Positions 37,003 through 45,520 of a stretch of DNA of 64,000 nucleotides are shown here, piece by piece. The notes below the pieces were generated by a model. That model saw nothing but the letters and a program-made list of their open reading frames with translations. It ran no database searches and had not been told where the DNA came from. A program made the translations under genes and the position numbers. This DNA is from Lewinellaceae bacterium (GTDB lineage Bacteria > Bacteroidota > Bacteroidia > Chitinophagales > Saprospiraceae), in contig JACJYE010000005.1 in NCBI GenBank assembly GCA_020636255.1, positions 124,001 through 188,000 of the forward strand. The letters run 5' to 3'. Position 1 is the stretch's first letter. The number at the start of each line of letters is the position of its first letter.

Positions 37003-38115
37003 TCACATCCCCAGGGCTTGTTTCATCTTAGAATAAATGGCCGTGTTCTCGTAGATCCCTGCAAAACGTTTGGCGCCGGGGCCGAAAGCGAATACGGGGA
37101 TAAGGGAGGCGGTATGCCCATCGGTCGTGAAGCCGGGGATGATGGAATCCAGGGTGGAGCCGGGGTTGATGGCATACCCGCCGGTTTCGTGGTCGGCCGT
37201 TACGATGACGAGGGTTTCGCCGTCCTCTTTGGCGAATTTCAGCACTTCACCTATTGCCCTGTCGAAATCCAGCATTTCAGAGATGATATAGTCCGAGTTG
37301 TTCTGGTGGCCACCCCAGTCGATCTGGGCGCCTTCGATCATGAGGAAAAACCCTTTGCCCCGGTTGTGAGACCCCAGGAACTCAACAGCAATCCGGCTGG
37401 CCAGGGGCAGGTAGTTGCGCCCTTGTAAAACGGTTGGCGGGTACTCCTCTGCAGTGAAATAGGCGAAGTTCTTACTCTCGTTCAGCCGGGCCTGGCTGAG
37501 GTCTTCCCGCTGATAGTCGCTTACGGTATAGCCCTCTTTCTGGAGCTCTACATAGAGGTTGCGCTGGTCGCTCTGGCGATGTGCGAAATACTTCATGCCG
37601 CCGCCGATGAACAGGTCGATATCGGTTTTCAGATAATCGAGTGCTATGGCCTCGAACCATTCGCGTGAGGGCGAGTGGGCTATAAAGGAGGCGGGTGTGG
37701 CATCGGTGAGCGAGGAGGTGGTGGCCAACCCGGTGGCCATTCCCCGGGTTTCAGCTTCTTCGAGAATGGTTTTCACCGGCACGGTATCCATATTGACGCC
37801 AATAGCGCCGTTGTAGGTTTTGATGCCAGAGGCAAAAGCGGTGGCCCCTGCCGCCGAGTCGGTGATCAGGCTGCTACCCGAGTAGGATTTGTGCAGGCCG
37901 ACAACGGGGAAGCTCTCCAGGTTGAGTTTGTTGCCGTTGCGGTACATGCCGGCGGTGACCTGTGTAAGGCCCATGCCGTCACCGATCATCAGGATGATAT
38001 TTCGGGCGGGCGCTTCGTCAAGGGCCTGGCCCGATGTGATGGGCGCCGTCTGCGCCATTTGGTTGCAACTCAGCAAAAAGAGCAGGAAAAAGAAAGTGAG
38101 GAATTTTGCGATCAT
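37003..38115 (-). CDS. Alkaline phosphatase, lipoprotein
   Basis: A 370-residue phosphomonoesterase of the E. coli PhoA type, predicted to be lipid-anchored (leader FLTFFFLLFLLSC, Cys17). Metal-binding and catalytic residues are visible: MIGDGMG at 43-49, nucleophile Ser87 in LITDSAAGATAFASG, and the zinc ligands in EGAQIDWGGHQN and TADHETGG. It releases phosphate from organic phosphates outside the cytoplasm, which is often induced by phosphate starvation; no Pho box was recognised. It starts 52 bp downstream of dprA and is probably co-transcribed with it. It is convergent with sprA. Confidence 0.94.
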   Translation of the reverse strand: MIAKFLTFFFLLFLLSCNQMAQTAPITSGQALDEAPARNIILMIGDGMGLTQVTAGMYRNGNKLNLESFPVVGLHKSYSGSSLITDSAAGATAFASGIKTYNGAIGVNMDTVPVKTILEEAETRGMATGLATTSSLTDATPASFIAHSPSREWFEAIALDYLKTDIDLFIGGGMKYFAHRQSDQRNLYVELQKEGYTVSDYQREDLSQARLNESKNFAYFTAEEYPPTVLQGRNYLPLASRIAVEFLGSHNRGKGFFLMIEGAQIDWGGHQNNSDYIISEMLDFDRAIGEVLKFAKEDGETLVIVTADHETGGYAINPGSTLDSIIPGFTTDGHTASLIPVFAFGPGAKRFAGIYENTAIYSKMKQALGM

Positions 38116-38167
38116 CAGTCGTGTTTATGGTTTTATTTGGCCAGCCGGGTGTGCTGGGCCGATCCTG

Positions 38168-39262
38168 TTACACCAAAATAAAACGCTTGCCTGGCAGGGC
38201 ACGTATCAGCCCTTTGAATTCCAGTTCCAGCAGGATGCCTGCCAGTTCACTGTTGAGTTTGCCGGAGGCGGTAGCCAGAAAGTCGATGCTTTCCCCGCTG
38301 CCTGAGCTGAGTAAATCTACGACTATTTTTTCTTCTTCGGACAGTTCTACGAATAACTGTTGCTGGACGGCCCGGGTGCTGTCCAGCTCGTCCCAGCGCA
38401 TCAGGTAAGCGACATCGGCCGCGCTTTCGACAAGTGCGGCACGGTGGGTTTTAATGAGGTTATTGCATCCTTCCGAATAAGGGTCCTTCACACGGCCGGG
38501 GATGGCGAACACGTCCTTGTTGTATTCGTTCGCCATTTGAGCGGTGATCATGGAACCTCCTCTGCGCTGGGTTTCCACCACGATGAGCGCATCACACAGG
38601 CCGGCGATTATCCGGTTGCGCATAGGAAAGTGCTCGCGGTCGGGTTGGGTATGGCTGGGGTACTCGGACAACAGCCCCCCCGAGTGCACCATAGCCCGGG
38701 CCACCGAGAGGTGTTGCGGCGGGTAAACCTGTTGCAGGCCGTGTCCCAGCACTCCTACGGTAGGCACGTCCAGCTCCAGGCATTTTCTGTGGGCCGTGAT
38801 ATCGACCCCATAAGCCAACCCGCTTACGATGGTAACACCGTAAGGCAGCAGCCCTTCTACCATTTCTTCGCATGCCCGGATGCCCTGGGGTGTCGGGCGG
38901 CGCGTGCCAACGATACCGGCTATGCGCTCGGTATTGAGGTTGGCCTGGCCCTTGTAGTACAGTATGGGAGGGCTGTCGGGGAAGTTGCGCAGGCGCCGCG
39001 GGTAGGCATCGTCCAGGTAAAAAAGGGCCTGTATCTGGTGTTCTTCCAGAAACGCGATCTCCTGTTCGGCCCGTTCCAGTGCTTCGCGGCTCAGTATATT
39101 ACGGGCAATGGCCGGGCCTATGCCGGGGATTTTCTGCAATTCGCGCCCGTTGGCCTCGAATACGGCCCTGGCGCCGCCGCAATAGCTGACCAGGTTGCGG
39201 GCCGTCACCGGCCCGACCTGGGGGATGAGCGTCAATGCGATCTTGTACAACAAGTCGTCCAT
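38168..39262 (-). CDS. dprA: DNA-processing protein DprA
   Basis: A 364-residue protein that loads RecA on incoming single-stranded DNA during natural transformation. It has an N-terminal helix-hairpin-helix part (IALTLIPQVGPVTARNL, LQKIPGIGPAIARNIL), the Rossmann-like core with GTRRPTPQG, IVSGLAYGVDITAH, LLSEYPSHTQPDREHFPMRNRII (key basic region) and RGGSMITAQMANEYNKDVFAIPG, and a C-terminal winged helix (about 300-364). The start is ATG (complement of 39260-39262); the upstream extension to 39328 has no homology. Whether the cell is competent cannot be told from this gene alone, since DprA is widespread. Confidence 0.95.
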   Translation of the reverse strand: MDDLLYKIALTLIPQVGPVTARNLVSYCGGARAVFEANGRELQKIPGIGPAIARNILSREALERAEQEIAFLEEHQIQALFYLDDAYPRRLRNFPDSPPILYYKGQANLNTERIAGIVGTRRPTPQGIRACEEMVEGLLPYGVTIVSGLAYGVDITAHRKCLELDVPTVGVLGHGLQQVYPPQHLSVARAMVHSGGLLSEYPSHTQPDREHFPMRNRIIAGLCDALIVVETQRRGGSMITAQMANEYNKDVFAIPGRVKDPYSEGCNNLIKTHRAALVESAADVAYLMRWDELDSTRAVQQQLFVELSEEEKIVVDLLSSGSGESIDFLATASGKLNSELAGILLELEFKGLIRALPGKRFILV

Positions 39263-39343
39263 GTTTGTTTTTTTGGGGTGAATAAATGGGCGGGATGCCC
39301 GGCAAGGAATGCCGAAACAGCCCGGCAAGTGCCCGGGATTTCC

Positions 39344-39351
39344 TAAATTTG
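39344..39351 (+). promoter_or_regulatory. Putative -7 element of the SH3 protein gene
   Basis: TAAATTTG matches TAnnTTTG and lies 145 bp before the next + strand start, pointing away from dprA. No TTTG was found at -33. Confidence 0.33.
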
Positions 39352-39384
39352 CGTACCTGAAATTGAAAAGGGAAAGCGTTACGA

Positions 39385-39402
39385 AATAGTGTTCAAAAAA
39401 TA
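39385..39402. repeat. R3 dispersed repeat, copy 2 (one mismatch)
   Basis: AATAGTGTTCAAAAAATA, one base different from the 18-mer at 55733-55750 and the reverse complement of the copies at 12166 and 52254. It lies in the leader of the SH3 gene. Confidence 0.65.
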
Positions 39403-39495
39403 AGGGCGAAAAGATGTTTTGCCCTGTACATCGATATATCGAACCAGCAATTTACAGAGATTTTTTCAAAAAACCAGCTCACCAAAAGAAAGCTT

Positions 39496-40017
39496 ATGAG
39501 CAAGAAGCCCGGTTTGCTGCCCAAACTTGAATTTTTGGTTATCGGCATCCTTTTTTTTGCCTTTCTCATCTGGGCTATGTCCAAGTGTAATGCCACCCAA
39601 CGGGCGTATCGCGAAAAAGCCGCCGCCGATGCCCGCGACGAAGCGATCGCCGACTCTATGGACCGCGTGCTGGAGGGGTATTCTCCCCTCGATACGGCCA
39701 TCAAGGCAAAGGAAATAACGCCTCCGGCGGCAACCGGCGATGCCGCCCGGAAGACCGTGCTCTACGTTACAGTAGATGGCATGAACATGCGCTCTGGCCC
39801 GGGCCTGAACTTTCGCATCGTCGAGCGCCTGCAGCTCTACGATGAAGTGGAGTTCCTGGGCGAGGTGACCGACACGACCCAGGAGATCAACCTGGGGCAG
39901 ATCACGACGGATGAACCCTGGGTAAAGGTGAAGACTCGTAAAGGCAATGCGGGCTGGGTGTACGGCGCCGGGGTCAGCTATTACAAAAAGAAACTGGAAG
40001 GCGTGGACACGGAATGA
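39496..40017 (+). CDS. Membrane-anchored SH3 domain protein
   Basis: A 173-residue protein with one N-terminal membrane segment (about 11-28, LEFLVIGILFFAFLIWAM) followed by a charged helical spacer and a bacterial SH3 domain (about 88-165): VTVDGMNMRSGPGLNFRIVERLQLYDEVEFLGEV and PWVKVKTRKGNAGWVYG. The SH3 domain should be in the periplasm and may bind cell-wall peptides. No catalytic domain is attached. The gene is preceded by a possible promoter 145 bp upstream; a palindromic element begins right after its stop codon. Confidence 0.85.
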   Translation: MSKKPGLLPKLEFLVIGILFFAFLIWAMSKCNATQRAYREKAAADARDEAIADSMDRVLEGYSPLDTAIKAKEITPPAATGDAARKTVLYVTVDGMNMRSGPGLNFRIVERLQLYDEVEFLGEVTDTTQEINLGQITTDEPWVKVKTRKGNAGWVYGAGVSYYKKKLEGVDTE

Positions 40018-40134
40018 CCTTGCCTACTGAAAGCCCCCGGGCTGTTTCAGATGGAAATCCGTATTCGCCTGATACAGTACCGATTTAGCGAAATTTCGCC
40101 AAAAACTGTATCTTCCCACGCTGTGTAGGCAAGG
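40018..40134. repeat. 117-bp nested palindromic element
   Basis: Outer arms CCTTGCCTAC (40018-40027) and GTAGGCAAGG (40125-40134); inner arms GATACAGT and ACTGTATC; a central perfect palindrome GCGAAATTTCGC. It starts directly at the base after the SH3 gene stop codon (TGA 40015-40017). It is unrelated in sequence to repeats R1-R4. Confidence 0.7.
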
Positions 40135-40161
40135 CGCTTCCCGGAAAATAAAAATGATCCA

Positions 40162-42186
40162 ATGCACGAGCTTTATCCGCATCTGTTCAGCCCACTCAAC
40201 CTGGGCTTCACAACGCTCAAAAACCGCGTTCTCATGGGTTCAATGCATACGGGGCTGGAGGAGGAAGCGGGAGGGTTTGAGCGTTTGGCCGCTTATTTTG
40301 CCGAGCGCGCCCACGGCGGTGTAGGCCTGATCGTCACCGGAGGTATAGCCCCCAACAGGGCGGGCTGGGTTGCGCCGTTCTCCGCTAAGCTGTCGACGCG
40401 GAAAGAGATGTACCGGCATCGGCTGGTAACAGAAGCGGTACATGCAGAAGGGGGTAAGATCTGTATGCAGATCCTGCACGCCGGCCGTTACGGATATCAC
40501 CCGCTGGCCGTGGCCCCTTCGGCAATCCGGTCGCCGATCTCGCCGTTCAGGCCGTGGAAGCTTACCGGGGGCGGAGTGGAGCGAACGATCGGCCATTTTG
40601 TTCGGGCGGCCCGCCTGGCACAGGAAGCGGGTTACGACGGCGTGGAGGTGATGGGCTCGGAAGGCTATCTCATCAATGAGTTCATCGTTTCCCGAACGAA
40701 CAAACGCCGGGATAAGTGGGGCGGGGCTTATGAAAACCGCATTCGGTTCCCTATCGAGATCGTCAGGCGTATCCGCGAGGCGGTGGGCAGAGGCTTTATC
40801 CTCGTCTATCGCTTATCGATGCTCGACCTCGTGGAGGGCGGCAGCACCTGGGAGGAAGTGGAACAACTGGCCCGGCATATCGAAACGGCGGGCGCGACGA
40901 TGATCAATACGGGCATTGGCTGGCATGAAGCCCGGGTGCCGACCATCGCCACAATGGTGCCGCGCGGCGCCTATAGCTGGGTGACCCACCGCCTGATGGG
41001 TAAGGTGGGCATCCCCCTCATTACGACCAACCGCATCAACACCCCGGAAAAGGCGGAAGAGATCCTCGCCGCCGGCCATGCCGATATGGTGTCGATGGCC
41101 CGGCCGCTGCTGGCCGATGCTGAATTCGTGAAAAAAGCACAGGAAAAGCGGGCGCCGGAGATCAACACCTGCATCGCCTGCAACCAGGCCTGCCTGGACC
41201 ACACCTTTAAGCGGAAGGTGGCGAGTTGCCTGGTCAACCCCCGCGCCTGCCATGAGACCCTGCTCAACTATCCGCCGGCCCTGGTGAAAAAGCGGGTCGC
41301 TGTGGTAGGCGCAGGGCCTGCGGGGCTGGCTTTTGCTACCATCGCTGCTGAGCGCGGCCACGAAGTCAGCCTGTACGAAGCCGCCTCCGAGATCGGCGGG
41401 CAGTTCAATATGGCCAAACGCATTCCTGGTAAGGAAGAATTTTACGAGGCCCTCCGCTATTTTCAGCACCGGGTCGGCAGTACGGGAGTCAGGCTGTACC
41501 TCAATACCCGCGCTACGGCCGAGATGCTGGCTTCGGCAGGGTTCGACGAGGTGGTCCTATGCACCGGCGTCAGCCCCCGGCAGATTGAACTGGAAGGCAT
41601 CGGCCACCCCAAGGTGCTGAGCTATATCGACGTACTGCTGCACAACAAGCCCGTAGGGCAGCGGGTGGCTATCATCGGCGCCGGAGGTATCGGCTTCGAT
41701 GTTGCGGAGTTCCTCTGCCAGGAAGGCGAGCCCGTCAGCCAGAATATCCCTGCCTTTATGGAAGAGTGGGGGGTGGATATGTCGTATCGCAGCCGTGGCG
41801 CTGTGAGCCGCCCCGCCCCGCAGCCTTCTCCCCGGGAGATCTACCTTTGCCAGCGTTCCAAAGGCAAACCCGGAGGAGGGCTCGGCAAAACTACCGGCTG
41901 GATACACCGCAGCAGCCTGCGTTTGAAGAAAGTGGCCATGCTGTCGGAAGTACAGTACCAGCGTATCGACGATCAGGGCCTGCACCTTACCGCCGGCGGC
42001 GTGCCAAGTGTACTGGAAGTGGACAACATCATCCTCTGCGCCGGGCAGGAGCCCCTGCGCAAGCTGTGGGAGCCACTGCGGGCCATGGGCATCCCTGCTC
42101 ACCTTGTCGGCGGCGCCCACGAAGCCCGCGAGCTGGACGCCAAGCGGGCGATCAACGAAGCGGCCCGGCTGGCAGCCGGGATCTGA
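40162..42186 (+). CDS. fadH: NADPH-dependent 2,4-dienoyl-CoA reductase
   Basis: A 674-residue flavin/iron-sulfur enzyme that reduces 2,4-dienoyl-CoA esters with NADPH, needed to degrade unsaturated fatty acids. The N-terminal FMN barrel (about 1-330) is of the old yellow enzyme type, with Tyr169 in SEGYLINEF. A 4Fe-4S cluster is held by Cys337, Cys340, Cys344 and Cys356, at the same spacing as in the E. coli enzyme. Two Rossmann regions follow: FAD-binding VAVVGAGPAGLAFATIAAERGHEV (about 370-395) and NADPH-binding VAIIGAGGIGFDVAEFL near 502. Length is the same as in E. coli. It is likely monocistronic. Some relatives use other enoate substrates, but the full architecture favours FadH. Confidence 0.93.
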   Translation: MHELYPHLFSPLNLGFTTLKNRVLMGSMHTGLEEEAGGFERLAAYFAERAHGGVGLIVTGGIAPNRAGWVAPFSAKLSTRKEMYRHRLVTEAVHAEGGKICMQILHAGRYGYHPLAVAPSAIRSPISPFRPWKLTGGGVERTIGHFVRAARLAQEAGYDGVEVMGSEGYLINEFIVSRTNKRRDKWGGAYENRIRFPIEIVRRIREAVGRGFILVYRLSMLDLVEGGSTWEEVEQLARHIETAGATMINTGIGWHEARVPTIATMVPRGAYSWVTHRLMGKVGIPLITTNRINTPEKAEEILAAGHADMVSMARPLLADAEFVKKAQEKRAPEINTCIACNQACLDHTFKRKVASCLVNPRACHETLLNYPPALVKKRVAVVGAGPAGLAFATIAAERGHEVSLYEAASEIGGQFNMAKRIPGKEEFYEALRYFQHRVGSTGVRLYLNTRATAEMLASAGFDEVVLCTGVSPRQIELEGIGHPKVLSYIDVLLHNKPVGQRVAIIGAGGIGFDVAEFLCQEGEPVSQNIPAFMEEWGVDMSYRSRGAVSRPAPQPSPREIYLCQRSKGKPGGGLGKTTGWIHRSSLRLKKVAMLSEVQYQRIDDQGLHLTAGGVPSVLEVDNIILCAGQEPLRKLWEPLRAMGIPAHLVGGAHEARELDAKRAINEAARLAAGI

Positions 42187-42383
42187 TGGCCCGGTGTAAA
42201 GAGGCAGCCAATTTGTGTATCGCAGCCCTGCGGGCCTGTCGGGAGAATGCTTTAATTGCAGAAGCTGCGTTGCGAGGGCCCCGTTATTACAAACCACAGG
42301 GATATTTATGCACAGAAAGCTTCGTATTGATCCGATAAATTCTGTTCTTTTACAGGCAACAGCTGGTACCTCAACGAAAATTT

Positions 42384-43001
42384 ATGCAAAACTCCCAAAA
42401 CCTGAACAGCCGCATCGAATCTTTCTGGCGCTGGTTTGCCGAAACGGAGGAGGCCATCCGGGATTACTTTGCCGATGAAACCTTCGTCGATAAGGCGGCG
42501 CTGGTCGAGGCCATCGACAACAGAGTGCTGGACTTCGGGCTGTTTTCCTGGACGATCGGCCCTGGTTCCGGGCGCCCTTTCAACCTGACGATCTCCCCCA
42601 ACGGAAGCCGGGAGCGGCTTCTGGTCAGCAAGCAGATCGTGGCGGCGGCCCCGCCTTTGCCCGGCTGGGAGTTCCATTACGCCAAACCGCCCCAGGAACA
42701 GGGGCTGGTGTTCAGCTTGTACGACGATTTTATGATGGAATGCGAAGTGGACGCGTCCGGCTGGCGGTTTGTCGTGGAAAAGAGGCCGGAGGGCCGGGCG
42801 GTAGTCATCCTGGAAACACAGGATACCGGGCGCCTGGGCCCCGACACCTTATTCATGGCGGCCCAACAGGCCGTAACCAACCTGCTGGGAGAGGAAATGG
42901 TGATCAACCACGTACAGCATGTGGAGGTGGTGGAGGAACTGGAACCTGCCCAAAAAGCGATAAGCGCGCCGTTAGAACAGCTCAGCTCTTTTGCCTTTTA
43001 G
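42384..43001 (+). CDS. Conserved hypothetical protein, unknown function
   Basis: A 205-residue soluble, acidic protein without signal peptide or membrane segment. It begins with an amphipathic helix (IESFWRWFAETEEAIRDYFADETF). A beta-rich middle follows (FGLFSWTIGPGSGRPFNLTISPNG, EFHYAKPP, MMECEVDASGWRF). The second half contains RLGPDTLFMAAQQAVTNLLGEEMVINHV. The pattern suggests an alpha/beta fold related to proteins of unknown function common in Bacteroidota, but I cannot name the family with confidence. It is convergent with the small membrane protein of the transporter unit, 17 bp between stop codons. Confidence 0.7.
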   Translation: MQNSQNLNSRIESFWRWFAETEEAIRDYFADETFVDKAALVEAIDNRVLDFGLFSWTIGPGSGRPFNLTISPNGSRERLLVSKQIVAAAPPLPGWEFHYAKPPQEQGLVFSLYDDFMMECEVDASGWRFVVEKRPEGRAVVILETQDTGRLGPDTLFMAAQQAVTNLLGEEMVINHVQHVEVVEELEPAQKAISAPLEQLSSFAF

Positions 43002-43018
43002 GCAGCTACCTGGCCCGG

Positions 43019-43462
43019 TCAGGTATCCGCCCTGTGCTCCAGGAAGTCTTCCATGGCTTCTTCATCGCCATCGTCCCTGAACAGCAGGCCGAAGGCGAAA
43101 CCGGCTCCTCCCAGTAGGATAGTGCCGGCCAATATGAGCACCATGATGCCCAGCCCGGGCATACCTTTATAACGCACCGAAACATTGCGGGAACCCTGTC
43201 CGGCCGTGCTCAGTGAAACGACGCCTGCGCGCGACGGCGCCCATTGGAAATCGGTGGCCATACCGGTAGTGCGCAGGGTATCGCTATGGGCGAGGCTGCT
43301 GTTGGGGCGATAGGTGACGACAACGTATGGTTCGGGTTTGGCAAGCGTGATGGTGATCGCGTCGCCCCTGACGGGTTTATCGTTGGAAACCGATATCTGA
43401 GCGGCTGTGGGGAGCAGGCCGGCAGCCACCAGAGCGAGGGTCAATAGTAAGGGCTTTCTCAT
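43019..43462 (-). CDS. Small membrane protein translationally coupled to an NSS symporter
   Basis: A 147-residue protein: signal peptide (about 1-20, LLTLALVAAGLLPTAAQ), an Ig-like periplasmic domain (about 22-100), one membrane segment (about 104-126, LGIMVLILAGTILLGGAGFAFG) and an acidic cytoplasmic tail (RDDGDEEAMEDFLEHRADT). The start codon overlaps the symporter stop codon by four bases (ATGA), so translation should be coupled. The start is the ATG at the complement of 43460-43462; the longer open frame upstream only reads the symporter gene in another frame. The family is unknown. The arrangement suggests an accessory subunit, by analogy with the small MetS partner of the NSS importer MetP, although the sequence is unrelated. 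Confidence 0.8.
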   Translation of the reverse strand: MRKPLLLTLALVAAGLLPTAAQISVSNDKPVRGDAITITLAKPEPYVVVTYRPNSSLAHSDTLRTTGMATDFQWAPSRAGVVSLSTAGQGSRNVSVRYKGMPGLGIMVLILAGTILLGGAGFAFGLLFRDDGDEEAMEDFLEHRADT

Positions 43463-44985
43463 ATCTCTCGGGTTTGGCGCCTGGTGAGCACATAGGCGAA
43501 GATCAGGGTGAAAAAGATCCAGAACACCGGTATGAAGCTGGCCAGCCAGCCGTAGCCCGGCATGTCGTAGGAGGAGCCATAAAGCTCGGGCCATTCGGCG
43601 ATGAGGCTGAAAACGATGACCAGCAGCAACACCAGGGGGATAACGTATTTGACCAGGTATTCGAACCACTTGCCCAGCTTGACCTTCGCATGCTGGTTGA
43701 GCGCGGCCCGAAGCTTGTCGGCCCCGAACACCCAGCCGGCGATGATGGCCTCGAACAGGCCCACGGCCAGCAGGCTGTAGTTGAATACCCAGTGGTCGGT
43801 AATATCTAGCAGGGTGAGGCCCAGCGTGCCGTCGCCCGAAAGGCCCGGGTCGATGATCCGGGGCAGGGCGAAGAGGCAGGAACCGATGACACTGGGAATG
43901 GCTATAATGGCCAGCGCCCGCCCACGGCTGATCCTGAACTTGTCGATGAGGGCCGAGGCCGGCGCTTCAATGAGGGAGATGGACGAAGTCAGCCCCGCCA
44001 GAACGACGAGCAGGTAAAAGCCGAAACCGAAAAGGCGCACGACCCACGGCAGGCTCGACAGCTCGTTGATACCCTGGGGGATGACGAAAAAGGACAGCGA
44101 CAGCGTTGTGCCGGCCGGGTTGAGGGCGAAAACGAACAGCAGCGAAAAGATGGCTACGCCCGCCAGGTATTCGAAGCTGCAGTTCAGAAAAGACACCAGC
44201 ATGGAATTATTGACCTGGTCGGCGTCTTTCGGCAGGTAGGAGGCATAGGCCGTCATCGTGCCCAGGCCCAGCGACAGGGAAAAGAACATCTGGCTGAAGG
44301 CGCCTTTCCAGACGCCAGGCTGGGAAATGCCTCCCAGGTCGGGGGTGAAGAGGTACAGCACGCCGTCCATGCCTCCTTCCAGCGTGATACCCCGGATAAC
44401 GAGGATGATCATAAAAGCCCACATGAGGGGCACAAATATCCGTACTGCCGCTTCTATGGTTTTGGTGCCCTGCCGCAGGATAAAAAGGTTGGCCAACCAG
44501 ATGACTACGATGTAGATCAGGGGGTTCCAGGTGCTGATCATGTTGAAAAAATACACCGTAGCGTTGGGGGCGGCGGTGGGTTCCTGTATAGGGGTAAAGG
44601 GGGCAGCGATACCCGGCTCGAACAGGCTGCCGAGGGCGCCGAGCATCATGCCCAACGCCCAGCCTAGTATCGCTACGTAATACATGGTGATGAACAGGGC
44701 GCTGGCAATGGCCCACCAGCCCAGGTATTCGCCTCTTTTGCCGGCCAAGCGCCGCAATGCCAGCGGCAATGACTGGTGGGTGATGGTGCCCATGCCGAAC
44801 TCTACCATCATCATAGGCATACCCAGCAGGAAAAGGGCTATGAAGTAAGGCAGGTAGAAGGCGCCGCCCCCGTATTGGTAGGCGTTGGAACTGAAAAAAA
44901 CGATGTTGCCCAGCCCGATGGCCGAACCGCTGGCAGCCAGGATAAAGCCCAGCTTGCTTTGCCAATTCTGTCTAGGTGCTGACAT
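43459..44985 (-). CDS. Sodium-dependent neurotransmitter-symporter family (NSS) transporter
   Basis: A 508-residue inner-membrane sodium symporter of the LeuT type, probably for an amino acid. The N-terminal segment GFILAASGSAIGLGNIVFFSSNAYQYGGGAFYLPY is the unwound helix 1 that binds sodium and substrate, and the helix 6 region reads FFSLSLGLGTMTAYASYL. About 12 membrane segments are visible. Substrate cannot be told from sequence. It begins the unit and its stop codon overlaps the start of the small membrane protein. The upstream region contains repeat elements about 170 bp away. Confidence 0.93.
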   Translation of the reverse strand: MSAPRQNWQSKLGFILAASGSAIGLGNIVFFSSNAYQYGGGAFYLPYFIALFLLGMPMMMVEFGMGTITHQSLPLALRRLAGKRGEYLGWWAIASALFITMYYVAILGWALGMMLGALGSLFEPGIAAPFTPIQEPTAAPNATVYFFNMISTWNPLIYIVVIWLANLFILRQGTKTIEAAVRIFVPLMWAFMIILVIRGITLEGGMDGVLYLFTPDLGGISQPGVWKGAFSQMFFSLSLGLGTMTAYASYLPKDADQVNNSMLVSFLNCSFEYLAGVAIFSLLFVFALNPAGTTLSLSFFVIPQGINELSSLPWVVRLFGFGFYLLVVLAGLTSSISLIEAPASALIDKFRISRGRALAIIAIPSVIGSCLFALPRIIDPGLSGDGTLGLTLLDITDHWVFNYSLLAVGLFEAIIAGWVFGADKLRAALNQHAKVKLGKWFEYLVKYVIPLVLLLVIVFSLIAEWPELYGSSYDMPGYGWLASFIPVFWIFFTLIFAYVLTRRQTREI

Positions 44986-45520
44986 CTTTCCGAACGGGTT
45001 TTATGGTTTTTAATGGATATTCTGCCATTCGCTAGCCACAAAATAAGGTAAATTCCGCAGCTTACCTGCCTCGTTTTCGCCACCCCAGAGCGCGCACCAA
45101 ATATTGTTGCGCTTTTTCTTCGCATCCGGAGGCAAAATGCGTATCTTTTGTCTGAGCGCTTGTTTGGGGGCTGTCTCAAAAGAGCCTGCATAAGGAAAAC
45201 CTGCAGAATAACTAACCGCAAAGGCGCAGAGACGCGGAGAAAAGCGCAAAGCAGGGCGCATAGAAGGAGCTCTTCCCGCGAAAAACCTCTGCGTCTCTGC
45301 GGTTCTTTTACTGCAAATATATGAGGACGCGAAGTGTGGTAAAATACCTTAGCGCCCTTGGTGAAACCTTAGCGCCCTTAGCGGGAACCTACTTTGCGTC
45401 TCGCGGTTCAATATTTGCCGGGAATACCTTTCTGAGACAACCTCCAAACAAGAGAGTAAATACAGCCGTTTGCGCCCAACGCATGGCCCCTTTATTCGCG
45501 TCTACCAAAAAAAACAGGCT
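44986..45520. other. Intergenic region with composite inverted-repeat element
   Basis: The 535 bp between the divergent NSS transporter and a lipoprotein gene hold no supported gene. The part to 45158 should carry the transporter promoter; no clean motif is seen. The bulk (45159-45452) is a 294-bp composite element described separately. Confidence 0.6.
45159..45452. mobile_element. R2 composite element with 20-bp terminal inverted repeats
   Basis: The ends CTTGTTTGGGGGCTGTCTCA (45159-45178) and the reverse complement of 45433-45452 agree at 18 of 20 bases. Inside are AACCGCA...GCAGAGACGC (45214-45235) facing GCGTCTCTGCGGTT (45291-45304), then TTAGCGCCCTTGGTGAAAC, TTAGCGCCCTTAGCGGGAAC (45369-45388) and AATATTTGCCGGGAA (45411-45425). 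The last three blocks are shared with 23234-23594. The outer ends resemble R1 (CTTGTTTGGAGG). No transposase frame. Confidence 0.65.

Noticed and set aside
45401..45470. tRNA-like sequence
   Set aside because: GCGGTTCAATA resembles a T loop but no stems or acceptor arm can be drawn; it is part of the R2 element.
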